The notes under the pieces: generated by a model
The model's input: the letters and a program-made list of their open reading frames with translations, nothing else
Databases searched by the model: none
Told to the model about the DNA's origin: nothing
Translations under genes and position numbers: made by a program
In this document: positions 50,985 through 59,114 of the stretch, in pieces
Position numbering within the stretch: position 1 is the first letter of the stretch
Layout of the letters: each line of letters opens with the position of its first letter
NCBI GenBank assembly: GCA_041688815.1
Contig: JBDNHK010000005.1
Location: forward strand, 1-64,000
Source of the DNA: Rhabdothermincola_A sp041688815
Lineage (GTDB): Bacteria > Actinomycetota > Acidimicrobiia > Acidimicrobiales > Acidimicrobilacustridaceae
Length of the DNA: 64,000 bases
Reading direction: 5' to 3'

Positions 50985-53125
50985 TCGAACCGGCCGTCGA
51001 CCTCGGAGAGTTGGGGCGGCTGGCCGAGGCCATGGGCGTACAGACCTCCTACTGGGACACTCAGGGCAACCTCCACACCGCCGATCGCGACGTTCTCGTG
51101 GCCGTCCTGGCCGCGTTGGGAGCACCGTTGGATCGCCCCGATCGTCTCGACGAGCTGCGGGATCACGTCGACGGCGAGCGGGTGCGACCCCTCGAGCCCG
51201 TGGTCGTGCACTGGTCCGGCGGCCAGGGAGTCGAGATCGACCTCTGTCTGCCCGCCGACGGGACGGGAACCGCCGAGATCAGATGGGAGATCGCCACCGA
51301 GGACGGGCGGACCATCGCCGGTCTCGACGCCTTCGTCGATGGCGTCGAGCTCGCGCCACGCTGGGCCCGCGATCGGCGCCACGAAGTGCGTCGCGTCGCT
51401 CTCGCTGGTACCGAATCTCTCGGGGTGGGGTACCACCGGCTGTTCGTCGAGGTCGACGGGCGGGGTCATGCGTCCACCATCGTCTCGGCGCCCGTGCAGG
51501 TGGCCCAGCCCGGCGCCACGGAACGGACCTGGGGAGTGCTCGCACCTCTGTACGCCCTACGGGCCCCGGGTGCGCTCGGTCCCCACGTCGGTCAGCTGGC
51601 CGAGATGGGCGAGTGGATCAACGCCCACGGTGGGCGGGTGGTGGCCACGCTTCCGATCCTGGCCACCTACCTCGACCAGCCCTGCGATTTCAGTCCCTAC
51701 ACCCCGGTCAGCCAGAGGTTCTGGAACGAGCTGTACCTCGATCTCGACGCTGTTCCGGAGATGGCCGCGAGTGCCGTCGCCCGGGCGCTGGCGGCCGAAC
51801 CCAGTCGGTCAGCGGCGGCGGGCCGGCTCGCCGCGGGCGACCAGTTCGATCATCGCGCCCAGTACCAGCTCCTCCGGCCCGTGCTCGAGGAGCTGGCCCG
51901 CACGTTCTTCGCTGCTCCGGCCTCGGTCCGGGTCGACTTCGACCGCTGGCTCGCCGACCACCCGAGCGCCACCGCCTATGCCGCGTTCCGGGCCGCGACC
52001 GACCAGACGGGAACCGGTTGGCACGCCTGGGGCACCGGGGCGGCCCGGCTCCCCTCGGGCGGTGACGTTCACGGTGAGCACGCTCGATTCCACCAGTACG
52101 TGCAGTGGACGATGCACCGCCAGATCACCGACGTCGCCTCCTCCCTGTCGGGTAAGGGCCAGCAGCTCTACCTCGACCTCCCGGTGGGAACTCACGGCGA
52201 CGGGTTCGACACGTGGTCGGATCCCGACCTCTTCTCGTGGGGCTGCGGGGTCGGGGCCCCGCCCGACGACTTCTTCAGCGAGGGCCAGAACTGGGGCTTT
52301 CCGCCGGTCAATCCCCGCGTGGCCCGCCAACAGGGGCACCGCCATCTCGCCGCCTGCCTGCGCCACCACATGGGGGTGGCCGGGATCGTTCGCCTCGACC
52401 ACGTGATGGGCTTCGAGCGGCTCTTCTGGGTTCCGGACGGCGCCGCGGCCCGCTCCGGCGCCTACGTGAGATATCCGCGCGACGAGTTGTTCGCGGTGCT
52501 GGCCGTCGAGTCCAGCCGCAGTGGCTGCCGCGTGGTCGGTGAGGACCTCGGGACCGTGCCCGACCAGGTACGTGACGCCGTCGACCGTCATGGTCTGTTG
52601 GGCATGTACGTGAGCCAGTTCCGGCTGCCCGATCCCGGGGGACCGGTCCCCGCCGCCACGTCGCGGCAGGTTGCCAGCATCGACACCCACGACACCCCCC
52701 CGTTCGTCGCATGGGTCCACGGTGACGACATCGATGTCCGTCGCGGCCTGGGCCTGCTCGACGACAGCGAGGCCGAGGCGGCCCGAGACACCCGGCGGAC
52801 CGACCTCGCCCACCTCTTGCGGGCGTTGCAACACCGCGGCCTCACCGTTGGAGGAGAGATCGACGAGCATCAACTTCTCGTCGCTCTGCTCGAGGAACTG
52901 GGATCGAGCCCCGCGACCTCCGTGCTGGTCGAGGTGGACGATCTGCTCGGGGCCAGGGAGCCGCAGAACGTACCGGGCACGACTCTCGACCGCCCGAACT
53001 GGGTACACAAGCTGCGGCTCACGATCCCCGAGCTGTCCGTCGACCCGCCGATCGGGTCGGCCCTCGATGCCCTGCAGGCTGCTCGGCTCGGGGCCTACCA
53101 GCGGGCCGTGGAGGCAACCGCATGA
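50981..53125 (+). CDS. malQ: 4-alpha-glucanotransferase (amylomaltase)
   Basis: A 714-residue GH77 enzyme of the long actinobacterial type. About 180 N-terminal residues form an extra helical and beta-sandwich region before the barrel (TWGVLAPLYALR). The catalytic residues are visible: Asp in VRLDHVMGFERLFW (near 473), Glu in VVGEDLGTVP, and Asp in SIDTHDTPPF; the PQNVPGTTLDRPNWVHKL segment is diagnostic. It rearranges maltodextrins, so it could recycle short chains released in the GlgE pathway. GTG 50981 overlaps the treS-pep2 stop (GTGA); its stop overlaps glgB (ATGA). Confidence 0.94.
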   Translation: MIEPAVDLGELGRLAEAMGVQTSYWDTQGNLHTADRDVLVAVLAALGAPLDRPDRLDELRDHVDGERVRPLEPVVVHWSGGQGVEIDLCLPADGTGTAEIRWEIATEDGRTIAGLDAFVDGVELAPRWARDRRHEVRRVALAGTESLGVGYHRLFVEVDGRGHASTIVSAPVQVAQPGATERTWGVLAPLYALRAPGALGPHVGQLAEMGEWINAHGGRVVATLPILATYLDQPCDFSPYTPVSQRFWNELYLDLDAVPEMAASAVARALAAEPSRSAAAGRLAAGDQFDHRAQYQLLRPVLEELARTFFAAPASVRVDFDRWLADHPSATAYAAFRAATDQTGTGWHAWGTGAARLPSGGDVHGEHARFHQYVQWTMHRQITDVASSLSGKGQQLYLDLPVGTHGDGFDTWSDPDLFSWGCGVGAPPDDFFSEGQNWGFPPVNPRVARQQGHRHLAACLRHHMGVAGIVRLDHVMGFERLFWVPDGAAARSGAYVRYPRDELFAVLAVESSRSGCRVVGEDLGTVPDQVRDAVDRHGLLGMYVSQFRLPDPGGPVPAATSRQVASIDTHDTPPFVAWVHGDDIDVRRGLGLLDDSEAEAARDTRRTDLAHLLRALQHRGLTVGGEIDEHQLLVALLEELGSSPATSVLVEVDDLLGAREPQNVPGTTLDRPNWVHKLRLTIPELSVDPPIGSALDALQAARLGAYQRAVEATA

Positions 53126-55047
53126 ATCTGCTCACCGACGATGACCTGTGGCTGTTCAACGAGGGCGCGCACACGCGTCTGTACGAACGACTCGGTGCCC
53201 ATCTGGCCCCCGGCCCGTCCGGGGAGCCGGGTTGCACCTTCGGCGTGTGGGCCCCCAACGCCCGTCGTGTCTCGGTCATCGGCGACCACAACGGCTGGCA
53301 GGCCGGCGTGGATCTCCTCGAGCCGAACGGCGCCTCGGGCATCTGGGGCGGCCGGGTCCAGGGTGTCGGCGAGGGGGCTCGCTACAAGTTCCACATCGAA
53401 TCGAGGGCGGGGGGCTACGCGGTGGACAAGGCCGACCCGGTGGCCTTCCGGGCCGAGATGCCCCCTCGCACCGCTTCGGTGGTGGCCGAGCTCGATGGCT
53501 ACGCCTGGGGCGATGGCGACTGGATGCGGGACCGACACACCAGCAACGCGCTCGACGCACCGTTCTCGGTGTACGAGGTTCATCTCGGTTCGTGGCGCCA
53601 CGCCGAGAACGAGCTGCGCTCGCTCAACTACCGCGAGGTCGCCCCTGTGCTCGCCGGGTACGTCATGGCGCAGGGGTTCACGCATGTCGAGTTCATGCCC
53701 CTCACCGAGCACCCCTTCTACGGTTCCTGGGGATATCAGACCACCGGGTACTTCTCGCCGACGGCCCGGTTCGGCTCTCCTCACGACTTCATGTTCCTGG
53801 TCGACACCCTTCATCAGGCCGGCGTGGGGGTGATCCTCGACTGGGTGCCCTCCCACTTTCCGTCCGACGAGCACGGGCTGGCCTACTTCGACGGGACCCA
53901 CCTCTACGAGCACGCCGATCCCCGCAAGGGCCATCACCCGGACTGGGACAGCGCCATCTTCAACTACGACCGCTACGAGGTGCGCAGCTTCCTGATGTCG
54001 AGCGCCCACCTCTGGCTCGACCGCTACCACGTCGACGGGATCCGGGTCGATGCCGTGGCGTCGATGCTCTACCTCGACTACTCGAGGCCCGAGGGGGAGT
54101 GGGTCCCGAACGAGCACGGAGGCAACGAGAACCTCGGAGCGCTCCGATTCCTGAAGAAGCTCAACGAGACCGTCTACGCCGACTTCCCCGACGTGCAGAT
54201 GATCGCCGAGGAGTCGACGGCGTGGCCGATGGTCTCGCGTCCCACCGAGTACGGCGGCCTCGGCTTCGGGATGAAGTGGGACATGGGATGGATGCACGAC
54301 AGCCTGCGCTACTTCGAGCGCGAGACCGTGTACCGCCGGTACCACCAGGACGAGCTGACGTTTCGGATGGTGTACGCCTTCACCGAGAACTTCTGCCTCC
54401 CGCTCAGCCACGACGAGGTGGTGCACGGCAAGGGTTCCCTGCTCGCCAAGATGCCCGGAGACCGGTGGCAGCGGATGGCCAACCTGCGGGCGTTGTACGG
54501 CTACCAGTACGCCCAGCCGGGGAAGAAGCTCCTGTTCATGGGGGCCGAGCTGGCCCAGGAGACGGAATGGGACCATGACGGATCCCTTCCGTGGTGGTTG
54601 CTCGACCGGCCCGCCCATGCCGGGATCCAAGCCTGGGTGCGGCACCTCAACCATCTCCATCGCCACGAGCCGGCCCTTCACGAGGTCGATTTCGAGTCTG
54701 CGGGCTTTCAGTGGGTCGACGCCTCCGACGCCGGTTCGAGCGTGTTGGCTTTCCTCCGGCACCCGCGACGGGGGCCCGACGGTGTCCCCCTGACCCTGGG
54801 CGGCAGGGAGGTGCTGGTGGTGTGCAACCTGACCCCGGCCCGGCGCGACGGTTACGCCGTCGGTGTGCCTCGCCCCGGGCGGTGGGAGGAGCTCGGGAAC
54901 TCCGATGCTGCCGAGTACGGGGGATCCGGAGCGGGCAATGCCGGAGGGGCCGAGGCCGCGGTTCGGGACCGGCACGGATTCGGATGGTCGCTCTCGCTCA
55001 CCCTGCCCCCGCTCGGCGTGCTCTTCCTCGCCCCCACCGGCGGATGA
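53122..55047 (+). CDS. glgB: 1,4-alpha-glucan branching enzyme
   Basis: A 641-residue GH13_9 branching enzyme with one N-terminal CBM48 (TFGVWAPNARRVSVIGDHNG) and lacking the extra N1 module of longer GlgB proteins. The catalytic residues are Asp in GIRVDAVASML (near 310), Glu in MIAEESTAWP (near 363), and Asp in LSHDEVVHGKGS. It introduces alpha-1,6 branches into the glucan made by GlgE. A Gly/Ala-rich insert lies near the C-terminus (GGSGAGNAGGAEAA), between strands of the last domain. It is the last gene of the coupled unit. Confidence 0.95.
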   Translation: MNLLTDDDLWLFNEGAHTRLYERLGAHLAPGPSGEPGCTFGVWAPNARRVSVIGDHNGWQAGVDLLEPNGASGIWGGRVQGVGEGARYKFHIESRAGGYAVDKADPVAFRAEMPPRTASVVAELDGYAWGDGDWMRDRHTSNALDAPFSVYEVHLGSWRHAENELRSLNYREVAPVLAGYVMAQGFTHVEFMPLTEHPFYGSWGYQTTGYFSPTARFGSPHDFMFLVDTLHQAGVGVILDWVPSHFPSDEHGLAYFDGTHLYEHADPRKGHHPDWDSAIFNYDRYEVRSFLMSSAHLWLDRYHVDGIRVDAVASMLYLDYSRPEGEWVPNEHGGNENLGALRFLKKLNETVYADFPDVQMIAEESTAWPMVSRPTEYGGLGFGMKWDMGWMHDSLRYFERETVYRRYHQDELTFRMVYAFTENFCLPLSHDEVVHGKGSLLAKMPGDRWQRMANLRALYGYQYAQPGKKLLFMGAELAQETEWDHDGSLPWWLLDRPAHAGIQAWVRHLNHLHRHEPALHEVDFESAGFQWVDASDAGSSVLAFLRHPRRGPDGVPLTLGGREVLVVCNLTPARRDGYAVGVPRPGRWEELGNSDAAEYGGSGAGNAGGAEAAVRDRHGFGWSLSLTLPPLGVLFLAPTGG

Positions 55048-55119
55048 CACCCGCCACACTCGGTCTGGCTCGGGAGCGAAGCGGGGTCCGACCTCCATCC
55101 GCGACCGGCTCGGCCCGAC

Positions 55120-55125
55120 TACCCT
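55120..55125 (+). promoter_or_regulatory. Candidate leaderless -10 (TACCCT)
   Basis: TACCCT followed by 6 nt and GTG 55132; it would start the mannosyltransferase gene independently of the glgE operon. Confidence 0.48.
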
Positions 55126-55131
55126 GATCCC

Positions 55132-56787
55132 GTGGCCACGACGATACAACGCGCCCGCGCCGCCGTTGTCGGCTCGCCGGAACTGAGAAGGCTGGCCGAC
55201 CGCGGTCGCACCCTTCTCTATGGTCAGCCGGGCGACGAAGGGGTTCGCCATTCCGAGATCTCGCCTTGGCAGCCACCGAGGGTCGGCCCGAGTCGGTGGT
55301 GGCTCACGGTGCTGGCCGCCCTGGCCGGGTTCGTCGGGGCCGTGCTCGTGTCGACGTCGGCTCCCGTGTGGCGACTGGCGGTGCCGTCGTGGCGGTTCAC
55401 CCTGCCGTTCATCCCCCATCCCGGCGACACCATGCAGTCCGCGGCGTTCTTCGTCAGCGGCCTCGTCCTTCTCGGAGCGGGCTGGCTGGGGCTGATCCAG
55501 CGCTCCGGCCGCCCCGGCGATCGCCGCCGTCGTCTCGCCATGGTCGGTGCCGTCATCGCCCTGTGGTGCATCCCGTTCATGGTCGGGCCGCCGCTGCTGT
55601 CGAACGACGTGTACAGCTACGTGGCGCAGGGGGAGATGGCCAGCCAGGGCATCGACCCCACCGCCACGGGTCCCATCGCCCTCGGGCGCGGTGACTGGCT
55701 CCGCCAGGTCGACCCCGTCTGGCGTGCGGCGCCGGCACCCTACGGTCCCGTGGCCATCGGGATCAGCGAGGCGGTCGTGGTGGCGAGCGGTCACGATCCG
55801 GCCACCTCGGTCTGGATGTTCCGAGGGGTGATCGCCCTGGGCGTGCTCATGGCCGCCGTCGGTGTGGCCCTGATCGCCATGCGGGCCGGGGTCAACCCCG
55901 CGGTCGCCGTCGCCATCGGCATCGGCAACCCGCTGGTCACCCTCTACCTGGTGGGGGGCATCCACAACGACGCCCTGATGTTCGGCTTCCTCGTCCTCGG
56001 GCTCGCGGCGGCGCAACGCGACCGGAAGGGTCTGGCCGTTGTCCTGTTGGTCGCGGCCACCGCGATCAAGCTGCCGGCCGCCGTGGCTCTCGTGTACCTG
56101 GGGTGGACCTGGGCGGGGCCGGCGGCCACCTTCGCCCGCCGGTTCCTCACCACGCTCGGGGTGATGGCGGCCGCCGCCGCGGGCATCGCCGTGGCCTGCA
56201 TCGTCGCCGGCATCGGAGTCGGTTGGATCATCGCGCTCGAGTCCACGGGCAAGGTCACCACGACCTTCTCGCCCACCACCAAGATCGGCTACAGCCTGGG
56301 AGAAGCGCTGAGCTGGACCGGCCTCCCGGTGGACCCGGCCACCATCGCCGCCGTCTGGAGGCTCCTCGGGCTCGCCGCCACGGCCGTGCTCGGTGTCGTG
56401 GTCATGCTGCGCAGCCCCCGCCTCGGGCTCATCAAGGCCACCGGCATCATGCTCGTCGCCTATGTCCTGCTCGGCCCTGTGTTGTGGCCCTGGTACCTGC
56501 CGGCCGGTTTCGCGCTGCTGGCGGCCGCGGGCTTCGGGCGATACCGGCCCTCGTACCTCGTGGTGTGTGTGGCCATCAGCTGGTTCGTCTGGCCGACTTC
56601 GGTCATTCCCGTCGACTACCTCACCGAGTACCAGCACCTCCTCGGGCTCGGAGTGGTCACCCTGGTCAGCGGGCTGGCCTTCGGCGCCCAGCGGTTCTCG
56701 TCGCGGTGGGAACGGCGCGTGTCGCGGGCCCTGGGCGACACCGCCGGGCCCGAACGTCTCCCGCCATCGCTCCTGCGAGCTGAATGA
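55132..56787 (+). CDS. MptB-like polyprenol-phosphomannose mannosyltransferase
   Basis: A 551-residue polytopic membrane protein with about 12 helices and a cytoplasmic N-terminus of some 55 residues. The first extracellular loop contains LLSNDVYSYVAQGEMASQG, the acidic loop typical of MptA/MptB-type GT-C mannosyltransferases of actinobacteria; NPLVTLYLVGGIHNDALMFG follows. It likely transfers a sugar from a polyprenyl phosphate to an outer glycolipid such as a lipomannan. The sugar is inferred from the family. It has its own promoter candidate. Confidence 0.82.
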   Translation: MATTIQRARAAVVGSPELRRLADRGRTLLYGQPGDEGVRHSEISPWQPPRVGPSRWWLTVLAALAGFVGAVLVSTSAPVWRLAVPSWRFTLPFIPHPGDTMQSAAFFVSGLVLLGAGWLGLIQRSGRPGDRRRRLAMVGAVIALWCIPFMVGPPLLSNDVYSYVAQGEMASQGIDPTATGPIALGRGDWLRQVDPVWRAAPAPYGPVAIGISEAVVVASGHDPATSVWMFRGVIALGVLMAAVGVALIAMRAGVNPAVAVAIGIGNPLVTLYLVGGIHNDALMFGFLVLGLAAAQRDRKGLAVVLLVAATAIKLPAAVALVYLGWTWAGPAATFARRFLTTLGVMAAAAAGIAVACIVAGIGVGWIIALESTGKVTTTFSPTTKIGYSLGEALSWTGLPVDPATIAAVWRLLGLAATAVLGVVVMLRSPRLGLIKATGIMLVAYVLLGPVLWPWYLPAGFALLAAAGFGRYRPSYLVVCVAISWFVWPTSVIPVDYLTEYQHLLGLGVVTLVSGLAFGAQRFSSRWERRVSRALGDTAGPERLPPSLLRAE

Positions 56788-56849
56788 GCGGGGCCGGCAC
56801 AGAGGCGTGGCGGCGGGGGCCCTGACCGGTCCCATGCGGGGGTGAGGCG

Positions 56850-57819
56850 ATGTTGAGCGTGCGGGTCTTCCGTGGCAACGACATGGAGGACGTCCACCGA
56901 CCTGGATCGCCTCCCGCAGCTCGTCTCCGACGAATCCACCCTCCTGTGGGTCGACACCGCCGACCCGAGCGACGCCGAGCTCGCTCAGCTCGAGAAGGTG
57001 TTCGCCTTCCACGAGCTCGCTGTCGAGGACGTTCGCGAGCAGGGTCAGCGGGCCAAGCTCGAGCGCTACGAGAAGCACGCCTTCGTGGTGGCCTACGCCC
57101 GCGCCGATGACGGCGATCTGTCCGAGGTCGACGTGTTCGTCGGCCCCGGCTGGCTCGTCACGGTTCGGGAGGTCAACGATCGCGGCAAGACCTTCGACAT
57201 CTCGACGATGGGTGATCGTTACGAGCGCACCCGGGCCGTCGATCGCGGTGTCGGCTTCCTGCTCTACGTGGTCCTCGACTCGATCGTCGACAGCTACTTC
57301 GATGCCGTCGAGGGCAGTGAACAGAAGCTCGAGGAAATCGAGGAGTTGCTGTTCCAGGTCGGCCCCCCACCCGACGGTTCATTGCAGCAGGGACTACTCG
57401 AACTCCGTCGCGAGCAGTTGATGCTTCGGCGACGCGTGGTCCCGTTGCGCGACGTGGTGCTGGCCCTGTTGCGACGCGAGATCCCGTGGATCGAGGACGA
57501 GTCGATCGTCTACTTCGATGACGTGCTCGATCACCTGTTGCGGGTGATCGATCAGATCGATGTGCAGCGCGAGTTGTTGGGCAACGTCGTGGACGCCAGC
57601 CTCGCCCTCGGTGCCAACCGGATGAATCAGGTCATGAAGAAGATGACCAGCTGGGGCGCGATCCTGATCGTGGCCACGCTCATCGCCGGGATCTACGGCA
57701 TGAACTTCGACGGCATGCCGGAGCTGCGCTGGCAGTTCGGCTACCCGTTGGCCCTGGGCCTCATGGCGCTGTCCACCGCCGGGCTCTACATCAACTTCAA
57801 GAAGAAGGACTGGCTCTAG
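56850..57819 (+). CDS. corA: CorA-type Mg2+/Co2+ transporter, N-terminal frameshift
   Basis: A CorA-family channel: cytoplasmic alpha/beta domain, long helix, and two C-terminal membrane helices with the signature YGMNF between them, ending in basic FKKKDWL. The open frame with the domain begins only at a GTG (56872) that has no ribosome site. ATG 56850, which follows GGGGGTGAGG, opens another frame reading LSVRVFRGNDMEDV, the expected CorA N-terminus. An extra C at 56894-56895 separates the two; removing it yields one product of about 322 residues. Either the gene is frameshifted, or this is a sequence error, or it starts at 56872 with 315 residues. Its 3' end overlaps the convergent glycosyltransferase by 23 bases. 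Confidence 0.85.
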
Positions 57820-59047
57820 CGGCGCCCTTCGCGTCCGGGGAGGACACGGGAGCTGAGCGAGCCCGCCAGAGGCGGTGCAACGTGACCGTGAGCAGGGCGA
57901 CGAGGAACAGGTTGCGCAGCGCGATCACGGCGATGGCGTGCCACTCGCCGGGGATGAGGCCGTGGATCCACCCGAGCCCGAGGGTGCTCAGCGCCACCGT
58001 GCCCAAGGAGAGCCCTCCGATCAGCCCGTCGCCCCGGGCGGTGACGAGGGCGGCGAAGGGCAGGAACCACAGGACGTACTGAGGCGAGATGATGGAGGAG
58101 AAGACCAGCAGGCTCACCACCGCGGCGAGGGGAGCGAGGCCGTCGAGGACGAGGTCGTGGCGTGACAACCCGGCCCGGATGTCGTCGTCGGGCTCGGGGC
58201 CGGGCTGGACGGCCCGATGCGCCCACCACCAGGCCAGGACGACCACGGCCAGGCCGATGAGGCTGATACCGGTGCGAGCCACCGCCGGCGCCTCGACCGC
58301 CGTGCGCCAGGCGCCTTGCTCGACGGTGGAGCCGTGGGGATCGAGGGCGTGCAGGACGATGCCGGGGATGCTCTCGATCTGCCAGCCGTCGGCCCCGCGG
58401 AAGGTGAGGATCTGGCTGATGCCCGATGGCCCCGACCAGGCCACCCAGGCAGTCAGGGCGGCGCCGCCGGTGACCATCCATGCGGTGAGCCCGCGCCACT
58501 GGCGGCGCAGGAGCATCGACGGCGCCACCACCACAGGCCAGATCTTGGCGAACACCGACAGCGCGAGCATGACCCCGCCGGTGCGCGACCACCGGCGCCG
58601 GAGCAGGGCCAGTCCGAGGACGGCGAGGAATACCGACAGGAGGTCGATGCGCAGGTAGGGGAACGGGAAGAACACCATGGGGGTGCCGAGCAGGAGGTAG
58701 GTGATGGCGCTACGGCGCGACCAGGCCCACGCGAGCAGCCCGGCCGTGGCCAGCTCCAGCGCCAACTGGCTGAGGGCCACGGCCGTGACGGTGCCGAGCG
58801 GAGTGGGCCGGTCGACGAGCTTCATGAGCCCGAGAGCCAGCGGCGGGTACTCGACCTCGAAGTCGCGGTACGGCGTTCCCTCGCCCGACAGGATCACCTC
58901 GTAGCGACGGGCGTCGCCACCCAGGATCGAGTTCTCGTCCTCGACTCCGCTGTGGAGAACGGCGACGATCGAGATCAGACGGGCGAGGATCAACAAGCCG
59001 ACGAGGGTGAGCGGCGCCCAGGAGGGCCATCGTCGGTCGGTGGTCAC
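57797..59047 (-). CDS. GT87-like polyprenol-dependent glycosyltransferase
   Basis: A 416-residue membrane protein with about ten helices. The first outer loop holds LGGDARRYEVILSGEGTPYR and FEVEYPPLALGLMK, the acidic and EYPP signature of GT87 mannosyltransferases such as PimE-like enzymes. It should use a polyprenyl-phosphate sugar outside the membrane. GTG 59047 follows TACCCT by 8 nt. It lies downstream of treY on the same strand but probably has its own promoter. Confidence 0.82.
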   Translation of the reverse strand: MTTDRRWPSWAPLTLVGLLILARLISIVAVLHSGVEDENSILGGDARRYEVILSGEGTPYRDFEVEYPPLALGLMKLVDRPTPLGTVTAVALSQLALELATAGLLAWAWSRRSAITYLLLGTPMVFFPFPYLRIDLLSVFLAVLGLALLRRRWSRTGGVMLALSVFAKIWPVVVAPSMLLRRQWRGLTAWMVTGGAALTAWVAWSGPSGISQILTFRGADGWQIESIPGIVLHALDPHGSTVEQGAWRTAVEAPAVARTGISLIGLAVVVLAWWWAHRAVQPGPEPDDDIRAGLSRHDLVLDGLAPLAAVVSLLVFSSIISPQYVLWFLPFAALVTARGDGLIGGLSLGTVALSTLGLGWIHGLIPGEWHAIAVIALRNLFLVALLTVTLHRLWRARSAPVSSPDAKGAARASPSS

Positions 59048-59055
59048 GGCTGCTC

Positions 59056-59061
59056 AGGGTA
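59056..59061 (-). promoter_or_regulatory. Candidate leaderless -10 (TACCCT)
   Basis: TACCCT followed by 8 nt and GTG 59047 of the GT87-like gene. Confidence 0.42.
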
Positions 59062-59114
59062 CGAGGTGGTCGCCATCCGGTGGGTCACCGTTGCCACCGC
59101 CTTCCGCCGGATCG

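Noticed and set aside
49056..51125. Minus-strand 689-codon frame antisense to treS-pep2
   Set aside because: Same shadow effect opposite a well-defined maltokinase domain.
56788..56849. Possible Mg2+ riboswitch before corA
   Set aside because: Only 62 bases are available and no M-box-like pairing is visible.
53095..57078. Minus-strand open frame of 1327 codons antisense to glgB and the mannosyltransferase
   Set aside because: Long antisense frames arise from third-position GC bias. Its translation has no recognisable domain and it opposes two clear enzymes.
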